Positions 1 through 6,150 are shown, counted from the first letter of the stretch. The stretch is 9,065 nucleotides of DNA from DYRB01 sp041307765 (GCA_041307765.1 JBFZCW010000057.1:1-9065); one strand, 5' to 3'. The notes: generated by a model from the letters alone, not told the origin. Numbers and translations: made by a program.

Positions 1-16
1 TGTGCTCTTCCGATCT
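1..16. other. Illumina adapter remnant at contig end
   Basis: The first 16 bases, TGTGCTCTTCCGATCT, are identical to the last 16 bases of the standard Illumina TruSeq read-2 (index-side) adapter. They sit at the very edge of the window and are followed at base 17 by sequence that codes sensibly for an AsmA protein. This is library-derived sequence left by incomplete trimming and should not be treated as genomic. The apparent GTG start codon at base 2 lies inside it and is an artefact. Confidence 0.95.
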
Positions 17-658
17 GGGTTCCAAGTGGGTCCTCTGCTCGCCGATCTCACCGGCACCGGCGGCATCGCAGGCCGCGGCGACCTCAGCGTCTCGCTTGCC
101 ACCGCTGGTGCTGATCGCGCCACCCTGACGGCCCGTTTGCAGGGTACAGTCGCCCTGCACCTCGGAGAAGGGGCCCTCGTCGGCGTCGATCTCGGGGCCC
201 TGATCGAGGGCGCCAGTTCGTCGGTCGCTGGCCGACCAGCCCAGGGGCAGGTCCTGGACGCGTCTCCTCGGACCGTCTTCGACGACCTCTCCGCCAGCGC
301 GGTAGCGGCCGACGGGGTCCTGCGCTGCGACGATCTGGTCGCCCACGGGCCCTGGTTCCGTGCGACAGGCAGCGGGACCCTGGGCCTCGCCGATGGGCGC
401 CTGGACGCTCGTGTGCTCCCGGTGCCGGTCAAGCCGCAGCGGGGCCGTGGTCTCAAAGAGTTGGAGGGGATACCGATCCCGGTCATCGTGACCGGGACCT
501 TGGGAGCCCCGGTCTGGCGGGTGGATCTCGCCTCCGCCCTGCGGGAGGTCGCCCGGCGCAAGCTCGACGGCCGGGGCGACAATCTGATCAGGGAGCTCGA
601 TCGGCGCAGCGGGGTGAAAGGCCTGGGTGACATGCTGCGCGGCTTGCTGGGGCACTAA
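17..658 (+). CDS. AsmA-family envelope protein, C-terminal part (5' truncated)
   Basis: This is the C-terminal end of an AsmA-family protein, about 213 residues of genomic sequence. The start lies beyond the contig edge; the five codons before base 17 come from adapter. The order of elements is typical of the AsmA C-terminal domain: the GPLLADLTG segment, a beta-rich stretch ending in a 'DGVLRCDDL' repeat unit, a 'GSGTLGLADGRLDARV' strand pair, then IPIPVIVTGTLGAPVWRVDL and a basic helical tail ending LGDMLRGLLGH. AsmA-like proteins are large inner-membrane-anchored periplasmic proteins linked to outer-membrane biogenesis, and some are implicated in bridge-like lipid transport. The N-terminal membrane anchor is outside the window. 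The stop is three bases before mutY, so the two are probably cotranscribed. The family assignment rests on pattern recognition; the exact subfamily is uncertain. Confidence 0.82.
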   Translation, partial: GFQVGPLLADLTGTGGIAGRGDLSVSLATAGADRATLTARLQGTVALHLGEGALVGVDLGALIEGASSSVAGRPAQGQVLDASPRTVFDDLSASAVAADGVLRCDDLVAHGPWFRATGSGTLGLADGRLDARVLPVPVKPQRGRGLKELEGIPIPVIVTGTLGAPVWRVDLASALREVARRKLDGRGDNLIRELDRRSGVKGLGDMLRGLLGH

Positions 659-661
659 GCC

Positions 662-1762
662 ATGTCCGCACCCCTGGCCACTGCGTCCTTCTGCGAGCTG
701 GTCCTTTGCTGGTTCGATCGCCATGGGCGCAAGGACCTGCCCTGGCAGCGCAACCCCACCCCTTACCGGGTCTGGGTCTCGGAGGTTATGCTTCAGCAGA
801 CCCAGGTGGCCGTAGTCATCCCCTATTTCGATCGCTTCATGGCCTGCCTGCCGACGGTTGCGGCCTTGGCCGCCGCCCCGTCGGACGTGGTCCTGCACCT
901 GTGGTCGGGGCTTGGCTACTACGCCCGGGCACGCAACCTGCACCGCGCGGCCGGCATCATCCTGTCGGAGCACGGGGGCGAGGTGCCGACGGATCTGGCG
1001 CGGCTCCGGGTACTGCCTGGGATTGGCCGATCCACCGCGGGGGCTGTCCTGTCCCTGGCCCTCGGGCAGCGCCACGCGATCCTAGATGGCAACGTCAAGC
1101 GGGTCCTGGCGCGTTGCTTCGCGGTGCCGGGTTGGCCGGGCCGCGCCGAGGTGCTGGCGAAGCTGTGGGACCTGGCGGAAGGCTGCACCCCGGGCGATCG
1201 GGTCGGCGCCTACAATCAGGCCATGATGGACCTCGGCGCGACGGTCTGTACGCGATCAAGCCCGGCCTGCGAACGCTGCCCTCTGGCTGGCCGCTGTGCC
1301 GCGCTGGCCTCGGGCAACACCGGGGCCTTTCCTGAACCGAAGCCGCGCTGCGAGGTACCGGCGCGACAGGCGTGGATGCTCATTGTGCGCAACGCGGCCG
1401 GGGAAGTGTTGCTGGAGCGCCGACCGCCGGTTGGGGTCTGGGGCGGTTTATGGAGCCTCCCCGAGTGCCAGCCTGGCAGCGATCCTGCGGATTGGTGCCG
1501 CAGCCAATTGGGGGCGAACCCGGCCCGGGTTGAAAAGCTCGCATGGCGGCGCCACTCCTTCTCCCACTTTAGGCTCGACATCCTGCCCGTGGCGTTAGAC
1601 CTCGCCTCGTCCCCGTCGGTTGTTGCGGACGGCGGGCGACGTATCTGGTGCGATCCCCAGCGTCCTGGACCGCTGGGGATCGCCGCCCCGGTGGCCCGGC
1701 TCCTCGCGGAGCTCGGCCGCCAAACTCCTGAACCCAAGCCATTGAACGGAGACGCTCCATGA
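662..1762 (+). CDS. mutY: A/G-specific adenine DNA glycosylase MutY
   Basis: This enzyme removes adenine misincorporated opposite 8-oxoguanine in the GO base-excision repair system. The protein is 366 residues, slightly longer than E. coli MutY. The catalytic glutamate is E41 in SEVMLQQTQ. A helix-hairpin-helix motif, LPGIGRSTAG, lies at 118-127, and the catalytic aspartate is D142 in ILDGNVKR. The 4Fe-4S cluster ligands are C196, C203, C206 and C212 (C-X6-C-X2-C-X5-C). A C-terminal NUDIX-like 8-oxoG recognition domain spans roughly 230-350, including the RRHSFSHFRLDI segment. The ATG lies three bases after the upstream asmA stop; I see no strong Shine-Dalgarno, so translational coupling is likely. 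Its stop overlaps the yggX start (ATGA at 1759-1762). All catalytic and cluster residues are present, so it should be active. Confidence 0.97.
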   Translation: MSAPLATASFCELVLCWFDRHGRKDLPWQRNPTPYRVWVSEVMLQQTQVAVVIPYFDRFMACLPTVAALAAAPSDVVLHLWSGLGYYARARNLHRAAGIILSEHGGEVPTDLARLRVLPGIGRSTAGAVLSLALGQRHAILDGNVKRVLARCFAVPGWPGRAEVLAKLWDLAEGCTPGDRVGAYNQAMMDLGATVCTRSSPACERCPLAGRCAALASGNTGAFPEPKPRCEVPARQAWMLIVRNAAGEVLLERRPPVGVWGGLWSLPECQPGSDPADWCRSQLGANPARVEKLAWRRHSFSHFRLDILPVALDLASSPSVVADGGRRIWCDPQRPGPLGIAAPVARLLAELGRQTPEPKPLNGDAP

Positions 1763-2031
1763 CGAGATTGGTCCACTGCATCAAGCTTCAGCGTGAGGCC
1801 GAGGGTCTTGCGCGGGCACCTTACCCAGGGGAGCTTGGCAAGCGCGTCTATGAGCACGTTTCCAAGCAGGCGTGGGCGGATTGGCTCCGCCATCAGACGA
1901 TGCTGATCAACGAGAATCGCCTGAGTCCGATGGACCCCAAGGCTCGCAAGTTCTTGGAAGGCCAGATGGAGAAATACTTTTTCGGCGAAGGAGCCGACTT
2001 GCCGCCCGACTATGTCCCGCCAAAAGCTTGA
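1759..2031 (+). CDS. yggX: Probable Fe(2+)-trafficking protein YggX
   Basis: This is a 90-residue cytoplasmic protein of the YggX family, which is linked to Fe(II) handling and to protecting labile Fe-S clusters from oxidants. Family hallmarks are an early conserved cysteine (C7), the LQREAEG block at 10-16, YPGELGKR at 22-29, and the SKQAWADW...QTMLINE block at about 35-52; length matches the 90-91 residues usual for the family. The start codon overlaps the mutY stop by four bases, so the pair is translationally coupled. Placing an Fe-S glycosylase beside an Fe-S protector is a conserved gammaproteobacterial arrangement and makes functional sense. The stop codon (2029-2031) lies inside the -35 hexamer of the next promoter. 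Confidence 0.95.
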   Translation: MTRLVHCIKLQREAEGLARAPYPGELGKRVYEHVSKQAWADWLRHQTMLINENRLSPMDPKARKFLEGQMEKYFFGEGADLPPDYVPPKA

Positions 2032-2056
2032 CGGGTGCTCCGCCGGACGGTTTAAT
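2028..2056 (+). promoter_or_regulatory. Sigma70 promoter for tRNA-Phe
   Basis: The -35 element TTGACG (2028-2033) and the -10 element TTTAAT (2051-2056) are separated by exactly 17 bases; each matches consensus at five of six positions. Transcription should begin near 2063-2064, about 108 bases before the mature tRNA. The first seven bases after the -10 (2057-2063) are all G or C, a discriminator typical of stringently controlled stable-RNA promoters. The -35 overlaps the yggX stop codon. A CGGCG/CGCCG hairpin (2058-2070) and a GGGG/CCCC hairpin (2123-2134) lie in or just before the predicted 5' leader. The promoter is inferred from sequence only. Confidence 0.65.
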
Positions 2057-2171
2057 GCGGCGCTTCGCCGGTAGCCAAACCTCGTCGGCCGGATCCGACC
2101 CTGGGGTGTGGAAGCGCAGCCTGGGGCTTGCCCCGAGCGAAGCAACAACACCGGCCTAGTACACAGGTTTT

Positions 2172-2247
2172 GCCCAGGTAGCTCAGTTGGTAGAGCAGGG
2201 GACTGAAAATCCCCGTGTCGGTGGTTCGATTCCGCCCCTGGGCACCA
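2172..2247 (+). tRNA. tRNA-Phe (anticodon GAA)
   Basis: The 76-nt gene folds as a complete cloverleaf. Acceptor arm GCCCAGG (2172-2178) pairs fully with CCTGGGC (2237-2243), followed by discriminator A and an encoded CCA (2245-2247). The D stem is GCTC/GAGC. The anticodon stem is GGGGA/TCCCC, with loop CTGAAAA and anticodon GAA at 2205-2207. The T stem is GGTGG/CCGCC with one wobble pair around loop TTCGATT. It closely resembles E. coli tRNA-Phe. It stands alone rather than in a tRNA cluster. I see no strong intrinsic terminator with a T-run just downstream. Confidence 0.97.
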
Positions 2248-2410
2248 TATCTCCCTTCGCCTCGGGGCGCATTCGCCGCATTCTAGGCTACCGTTCCCAT
2301 GTCGTTCCTGCCCCCGCGTCCTACCGCTTATCCGTAGACGGGTGGCGCCAGCGATTGGTCGCCTTTCTCAATCCCGCAATCCGAGTGGCCAGATGCGCTA
2401 CAGTCCTTGG

Positions 2411-2429
2411 TCGGCCTTCGTACAGCCGA
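2411..2429. terminator. Weak hairpin between convergent tRNA-Phe and smr
   Basis: TCGGC (2411-2415) and GCCGA (2425-2429) form an inverted repeat with a 9-base loop, 8 bases beyond the smr stop codon. It could serve as a terminator for the minus-strand gene, but there is no T-tract on either side. The rest of the 189-bp spacer 2248-2436 holds no gene I can support. Confidence 0.25.
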
Positions 2430-2436
2430 TGCAGGG

Positions 2437-2994
2437 TCAGCGTCGCCGCGCGGTGCGTCCGCACTTGTCCGGGTTGCGGAGCAGGACATAGACGGCGCCC
2501 GTGCCGCCGTCGCGGCGGGTGGCCGAGCAGAAGGCGAGGACGTCTTCGCGCAGGCGCAGCCAGTAGTTGACTTTGCACTTGAGGATGGGCTGCCGTTCGG
2601 CGGAGCCGAATCCCTTACCATGAATGATGCGGGCGCAGCGGGCCCGCATCCGGGCGCAATCGTCGAGGAACTCAGTCAGAACTCGGCGGGCAGCGTCAAC
2701 AGTAAGGCCGTGCAGGTCCAACTCGTTCTCCACCTTGAGGTACCCCCGTTGCAGGTCGTGGACCAGGCGGTTCTGGACGCCGGGACGCACGAATAGCAAG
2801 AACTCTTGGGTTTCGACCTCAGCCTCGGACAGTCCGACAGGCCCGTCGGGGTCTGCGAGGTTCGCCGGCTGGGGGATCGGCAGCGGTGGGGGACGGCGCC
2901 GGTAGGGTTCTGCCAGGTCGTGGTCCAGTGGCTCGGTGTCCGCTACGGCGGTACGGAAGAGCTCGCGTTCGCCTTGCGGAAGTTGCTTGCTCAT
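2437..2994 (-). CDS. Smr-domain protein, YdaL/SmrA-like
   Basis: A 185-residue stand-alone Smr (small MutS-related) domain protein. The N-terminal part contains ELFRTAVADTEPLDHD, typical of the YdaL/SmrA subfamily, followed by a proline- and arginine-rich linker (about 30-45). The Smr domain occupies roughly 90-175. Its conserved LDLHG motif is at 92-96 and the HGKGFGS loop, which carries the HGxGxG signature, is at 125-131. Smr domains of this type have nicking-endonuclease activity in tested members; recent work on relatives points to roles on RNA or stalled ribosomes, so the substrate here is open. I chose the ATG at 2994 because it begins family-like sequence (MSKQ) and has AGGG just upstream; the frame runs open to 3198 but that extension is low-complexity and unlike the family. 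It is divergent from surE. Confidence 0.88.
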   Translation of the reverse strand: MSKQLPQGERELFRTAVADTEPLDHDLAEPYRRRPPPLPIPQPANLADPDGPVGLSEAEVETQEFLLFVRPGVQNRLVHDLQRGYLKVENELDLHGLTVDAARRVLTEFLDDCARMRARCARIIHGKGFGSAERQPILKCKVNYWLRLREDVLAFCSATRRDGGTGAVYVLLRNPDKCGRTARRR

Positions 2995-3009
2995 GATCCC
3001 TGGGGCCGT

Positions 3010-3038
3010 GGTACAAAGCCGAGTGGAAAGTATATCAA
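3010..3038 (-). promoter_or_regulatory. Candidate sigma70 promoter for the Smr gene
   Basis: Read on the minus strand, TTGATA (3038-3033) is followed after 17 bases by TGTACC (3015-3010). The -35 matches consensus at five of six positions but the -10 at only three. A better -10 like hexamer, TATACT, overlaps the -35 but has no partner at the right distance. The start codon would lie close to the transcription start. Weak support. Confidence 0.25.
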
Positions 3039-3053
3039 CGGGCCATGGGTCCG

Positions 3054-3089
3054 CCCCCCCGCCCCCGGGTGGGTGTCGGGGACCTCCCC
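3054..3089. other. C/G-homopolymer tract in the smr-surE divergent region
   Basis: The plus strand carries C7 (3054-3060), one G, C5 (3062-3066), then GGG, T, GGG, TGTC, GGGG and a run of four C at 3086-3089. The minus strand therefore has G4, a 19-base spacer, G5, C and G7, enough runs for a G-quadruplex with one long loop. The GGGG-ACCT-CCCC part (3078-3089) can also form a short hairpin. The tract lies between the two divergent gene starts and just before the possible surE promoter. Confidence 0.45.
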
Positions 3090-3090
3090 T

Positions 3091-3103
3091 TTGACAGTAT
3101 GAT
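3091..3103 (+). promoter_or_regulatory. Candidate promoter elements for the surE operon
   Basis: A perfect -35 hexamer TTGACA (3091-3096) is followed one base later by TATGAT (3098-3103), a five-of-six -10 hexamer. They cannot act together. Either TATGAT is a -10 with no recognisable -35 (start near 3110), or TTGACA pairs with a poor -10 near 3114. The surE leader would be about 100 nt. No second promoter could be called in 3104-3221. Confidence 0.3.
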
Positions 3104-3221
3104 GCCGTTCGACTGCCCGGGTTCAGGCATGGGGCCCGGCTGGCCTCAGGACGCCGCATCCGGTGACATCTATGTTGCCCCATGCCGGCCCAGGGCATCC
3201 CCCAACCGACACCTGTCGCCG

Positions 3222-3971
3222 ATGAAAATTCTGCTCAGCAACGATGACGGCTATCAGTCTCCCGGCTTACGCGTCCTGGCCGAGGCCCTGCGTGCCCTGG
3301 GGCGGGTCATCATCGTGGCGCCAGAGCGCGATCGCAGCGGTGCGAGTAACTCGCTGACCCTCGATGTTCCCATCCGCGCCCACCGTCTGGCGGAGGACTT
3401 CTACCGGGTCGATGGGACGCCCACGGACTGTGTCCACCTAGCCATCACCGGGCTGTTGGCCGAGGAGCCGGACCTGGTGGTCGCCGGCATTAACCACGGG
3501 CCAAACCTGGGCGACGACGTGATCTACTCGGGGACGGTCGCGGCAGCGACCGAGGGGCGGTTCCTCGGCCTGCCGGCCATTGCGGTTTCCATGGGTAGCC
3601 ACGAACCCAGGCACCTGGAGACCGCCGCCAGGGTCGCGACTGACCTTGTCGCTCGCCTCAAAAACGAGCCCCTGGAGCCGAGCATCATTCTGAATGTCAA
3701 CGTCCCAGACCTGCCCTATGAGTCCCTGCGAGGGCTTGCGGCGACCCGCCTGGGGCATCGACACAAGGCAGAACCTGTCACGGCCGGGTTGGATCCCCGC
3801 GGGCGGACCATTTATTGGGTCGGTCCCGCCGGGCCGGAGCAGGACGCAGGTCCAGGGACCGATTTTCATGCCATGCGCGAGGGCTTCGTGTCCGTCACCC
3901 CCTTGCAGGTGGACCTGACGCGTCACTCTGCCGTCGCCCCGCTGGAACGTTGGCTGCGCGGATGGCATTGA
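3222..3971 (+). CDS. surE: 5'/3'-nucleotidase SurE
   Basis: SurE is a divalent-metal-dependent nucleoside 5'- and 3'-monophosphate phosphatase, active also on short polyphosphate in tested members, and important for stationary-phase survival. The 249-residue length is standard. The N-terminal MKILLSNDDG is the canonical opening. Metal and active-site residues are visible: D8, D9, S39 in PERDRSG, and N91 in AGINHGPN; the YSGTVAAATEG loop is at 102-112. The C-terminal VSVTPLQVDLT segment is also conserved. The ATG at 3222 was chosen because it begins the canonical motif; there is no recognisable Shine-Dalgarno before it, although the frame is open upstream to 3045. It heads the surE-pcm-yqaA-nlpD-rpoS cluster. 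Confidence 0.96.
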   Translation: MKILLSNDDGYQSPGLRVLAEALRALGRVIIVAPERDRSGASNSLTLDVPIRAHRLAEDFYRVDGTPTDCVHLAITGLLAEEPDLVVAGINHGPNLGDDVIYSGTVAAATEGRFLGLPAIAVSMGSHEPRHLETAARVATDLVARLKNEPLEPSIILNVNVPDLPYESLRGLAATRLGHRHKAEPVTAGLDPRGRTIYWVGPAGPEQDAGPGTDFHAMREGFVSVTPLQVDLTRHSAVAPLERWLRGWH

Positions 3972-4000
3972 TGGCCGGTGCCTGCGAGCAGGGGAGTGGG

Positions 4001-4633
4001 ATGACCTCCCAGCGCACCCGGGAGCGTCTGGTGCAGCGTTTAGTGGAGGGGGGCATCACCCACCAGGGGGTGTTGGAGGCGATGCGCAACCTGCCGCGGC
4101 ACCTGTTCGTGGATGAGGCCCTCGCGAGTCGTGCCTATGAGGACTCGTCGCTCCCAATCGGACATGGCCAGACGATCTCCCAGCCCTACACAGTGGCGCG
4201 CATGACTGAGGCCTTGCTGGAAGGTGGGCCGCGGGCGACGGTCTTGGAGATCGGAACCGGATCGGGCTTCCAGACTGCGGTGCTGGCCTCTCTGGTGCGC
4301 CGGGTCTACAGCCTGGAGCGCGTCGCCGCCCTGCACGAGACGGCAGGGCGGCGTTTGCGCCTGCTCAAGCTGCGCAATGTGCGCCTACGCCACGCCGACG
4401 GGCACCTGGGGTGGAGTGAGTACGCCCCGTTCGACGGCATCCTGGTGACGGCCGCCCCCGAGGGCATACCCCGGGCCTTGGTCAACCAACTGGCCCCCGA
4501 GGGGTGCATGGTCCTGCCCATCGGTCGCCAGGGTCAGCAGGTGCTAGTGCGGGTGACCCGAACCGAGGCGGGTTACGAGCACGAGATGCTCGAGCCGGTG
4601 ATTTTCGTGCCCTTGCTTGGAGGCGTCGCCTGA
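4001..4633 (+). CDS. pcm: Protein-L-isoaspartate O-methyltransferase
   Basis: Pcm uses S-adenosylmethionine to methylate isoaspartyl residues in aged proteins, starting their repair. The 210-residue protein aligns throughout with E. coli Pcm (208 residues). The substrate-side motif GHGQTISQPY is at 54-63, SAM-binding motif I VLEIGTGSG at 81-89, the acidic post-I strand region near SLERV (104-108), and the conserved FDGILVTAAP segment at 144-153. The C-terminus FVPLLGG is typical. I chose the ATG at 4001 because it has AGGGGAG about five bases upstream and matches the family's N-terminus. An in-frame ATG at 3971, overlapping the surE stop as TGATG, would add ten residues and is the alternative. 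The stop overlaps the next gene. Confidence 0.95.
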   Translation: MTSQRTRERLVQRLVEGGITHQGVLEAMRNLPRHLFVDEALASRAYEDSSLPIGHGQTISQPYTVARMTEALLEGGPRATVLEIGTGSGFQTAVLASLVRRVYSLERVAALHETAGRRLRLLKLRNVRLRHADGHLGWSEYAPFDGILVTAAPEGIPRALVNQLAPEGCMVLPIGRQGQQVLVRVTRTEAGYEHEMLEPVIFVPLLGGVA

Positions 4634-5211
4634 TGCGTATCTTTTCGGCTCTCTACAGTAAGGTGATGTCCTGGTCGCGGCACCGTCACGCTCCCTGGTA
4701 CCTCGCCGGTTTGAGCTTCGCGGAGTCATCCTTCTTCCCGATCCCGCCGGATGTCCTGCTGGCCCCCATGAGCCTAGCGAACCCTAAGCGCGCCTGGTGG
4801 CTAGCGGCTCTCACGACCGTCGCTTCCGTGGTCGGAGGGCTCGCGGGCTACGCGATCGGGGTCTTCGCGTTTGATCTGATTCAACCCCTCGTTACTGAGG
4901 GTGGGCGTTACCATGCGGCCTTCGGGCAGGCGAGGGACTGGTTTGCCGAGTGGGGCGCCTGGGCCGTTTTCGTCGCCGGCTTCTCACCCATCCCCTACAA
5001 GGTGTTTACCATCGCCGCCGGGGTGCTGTCCATGGCCCTGCTGCCATTCACCGTCGCATCCCTGATCGGGCGCGGTGGCCGGTTTTTCCTGGTTGCGGCC
5101 CTGATGGTCTGGGGCGGTGCGCGGATGGAGGCGACCCTGCGTACCTATGTGGACCGCATCGGGTGGGTCATGCTGCTGTTGATCGCTGCCGTTGTGGTCT
5201 GGTCGCGCTGA
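4633..5211 (+). CDS. YqaA-type DedA/SNARE-associated membrane protein
   Basis: A 192-residue integral inner-membrane protein of the YqaA family, a branch of the DedA (SNARE-associated, VTT domain) superfamily. Key features are the re-entrant FAESSFFPIPPD motif at 29-40, a glycine-rich helix AGYAIGVF near 71-78, the second re-entrant motif GFSPIPYKVFTIAAG at 116-130, and GRGGRFF at 146-152 running into the last helices. DedA relatives contribute to membrane lipid (including undecaprenyl phosphate) translocation and proton-motive-force homeostasis; whether this branch does so is not known to me. It starts on a TGATG overlap with pcm. Its position between pcm and nlpD is shared with many gammaproteobacteria but absent from E. 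coli, where pcm abuts nlpD. Hydrophobicity pattern and motifs make the family call secure; substrate is unknown. Confidence 0.88.
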   Translation: MRIFSALYSKVMSWSRHRHAPWYLAGLSFAESSFFPIPPDVLLAPMSLANPKRAWWLAALTTVASVVGGLAGYAIGVFAFDLIQPLVTEGGRYHAAFGQARDWFAEWGAWAVFVAGFSPIPYKVFTIAAGVLSMALLPFTVASLIGRGGRFFLVAALMVWGGARMEATLRTYVDRIGWVMLLLIAAVVVWSR

Positions 5212-5225
5212 AGCGGAAGCTTGCT

Positions 5226-6119
5226 ATGGGAGTCTGGCCAAGGTCCGCCGGATTGGTCCAGAGTCCGGGCTTGGCGCAGGCGCCCGACCCTGGCGGGTTT
5301 GCCCGAGCTGCCGTCCTGTTGTTGGCCCTGCTGGTTGTGGCGATTGGGGCGCTGTCCGGATGCGCCACCCGGACGCCTGCGCCCGTGTCCGGTTGGGACG
5401 AAAGCGCTCCGGCTCCAACAGGCTATTACCGCATCAAGACCGGGGACACTCTGAGCGAGGTGGCGGAGCGCCTTCGACTGAGCTTTGCGAACTTGGCCCA
5501 GTGGAACGGGCTAAACCCACCCTACAAGATCGTTGCCGGAGGGCTGCTGCGGATCGTCCCGCCCGGCGCGGGTGAGGGGAGCAAGGTCGCATCCGATGGC
5601 CCGATGGCAGAAGGGAATTTGGGAGGGGGCCAGTCCCCAGCGGGCCAGTCTGCGGTGAAGGCAGATGTCGCTCCGGTCAAGGCGACACCTCCCTCGGGAC
5701 CTGGGACCAGGATTCGGTCCGAGGTCGGCGCGCGCGCGTCGGGCTCGCGTCTGAGCTGGCAATGGCCCCTGAGGGGGCCGGTCAGAAGGAAGTTCGCCCC
5801 TGCCGACCGCACTCGGTCAGGGATCCGCATCGGCGGGCGACCGGGGGCGCAGGTGGTCGCCGCTGAGGGCGGCTCCGTGGTCTATAGCGGCAGTGGACTC
5901 AAGGGTTACGGCAACCTTATCATCGTCCAACACAATAAGAACTATTTGAGCGCCTATGGCTTCAACCGCAGGCTCCTCGTCCGCGAGGGGGACCACGTAA
6001 AGCGTGGCCAAGCCGTCGCGGAGGTAGGGCAGGCGGGGGGGGATTGGTTGCTGCATTTTGAGATCCGCAAGAACGGCGCCCCCGTCGACCCCATGGGTTA
6101 CCTGCCGAAGTCGAGGTGA
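5226..6119 (+). CDS. nlpD: NlpD-like lipoprotein, LysM plus degenerate LytM/M23 domain
   Basis: This is a 297-residue outer-membrane lipoprotein like E. coli NlpD, which activates the amidase AmiC during septum splitting. A hydrophobic segment (29-42) leads to lipobox LSGC, making C46 the lipidated residue. A LysM peptidoglycan-binding domain spans about 68-110 (YRIKTGDTLSEVAERL...). A flexible linker runs to about 175 and a LytM/M23 fold covers 179-292. Catalytic zinc ligands are missing: the H-x3-D site reads R197...R201, the AYAH histidine is F246, and the last site is H277-x-E279. It therefore cannot be a peptidase and should act as an activator. GGAAG lies six bases before the ATG. The 28-residue n-region is long; in-frame TTG codons at 5253 and 5271 are alternative starts. 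The rpoS gene follows after 28 bases. Confidence 0.92.
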   Translation: MGVWPRSAGLVQSPGLAQAPDPGGFARAAVLLLALLVVAIGALSGCATRTPAPVSGWDESAPAPTGYYRIKTGDTLSEVAERLRLSFANLAQWNGLNPPYKIVAGGLLRIVPPGAGEGSKVASDGPMAEGNLGGGQSPAGQSAVKADVAPVKATPPSGPGTRIRSEVGARASGSRLSWQWPLRGPVRRKFAPADRTRSGIRIGGRPGAQVVAAEGGSVVYSGSGLKGYGNLIIVQHNKNYLSAYGFNRRLLVREGDHVKRGQAVAEVGQAGGDWLLHFEIRKNGAPVDPMGYLPKSR

Positions 6120-6133
6120 TCCGCCCCCGTCCC

Positions 6134-6150
6134 GGAGGATGCAGTGCATG
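6134..6150 (+). promoter_or_regulatory. rpoS ribosome binding site and start-codon palindrome
   Basis: GGAGG (6134-6138) touches the first in-frame ATG at 6139 but is nine bases from the second at 6148, so the second is the workable start. Bases 6139-6149 form a perfect 11-base inverted repeat, ATGCA-G-TGCAT, holding both ATG codons. The ATCC at 6119-6122 could pair with GGAT at 6137-6140, which would cover part of the Shine-Dalgarno. Confidence 0.6.

Noticed and set aside
706..1335. 209-codon plus-strand frame inside mutY
   Set aside because: Gly/Arg/Pro-rich shadow in another frame of mutY, whose catalytic and Fe-S residues are all intact.
1216..2151. 311-codon minus-strand open frame across mutY, yggX and the spacer
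   Set aside because: Arg/Ser/Pro-rich product without motifs, covering two well-supported genes; typical high-GC shadow.
2172..2247. tRNA-Phe 3' end as an integration (att) site
   Set aside because: No integrase gene, no second copy of the tRNA 3' end and no island-like genes lie nearby; the flanks are core genes in conserved order.
2248..2290. Intrinsic terminator right after tRNA-Phe
   Set aside because: Only a four-base-pair CGCC/GGCG stem (2258-2269) is present and no T-run follows, so it is too weak to list.
2995..3198. N-terminal extension of the Smr protein to 3198
   Set aside because: The added residues are low-complexity and unlike the family, and they cross the divergent promoter region and the G/C tract. 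The ATG at 2994 starts family-like sequence.
3971..4000. Earlier pcm start overlapping the surE stop (TGATG)
   Set aside because: It is possible, but AGGGGAG is correctly spaced for the ATG at 4001 and that start matches the length and N-terminus of known Pcm proteins.
6139..6147. First in-frame ATG of rpoS as start codon
   Set aside because: GGAGG directly abuts this ATG, leaving no spacer; the ATG at 6148 has nine bases.
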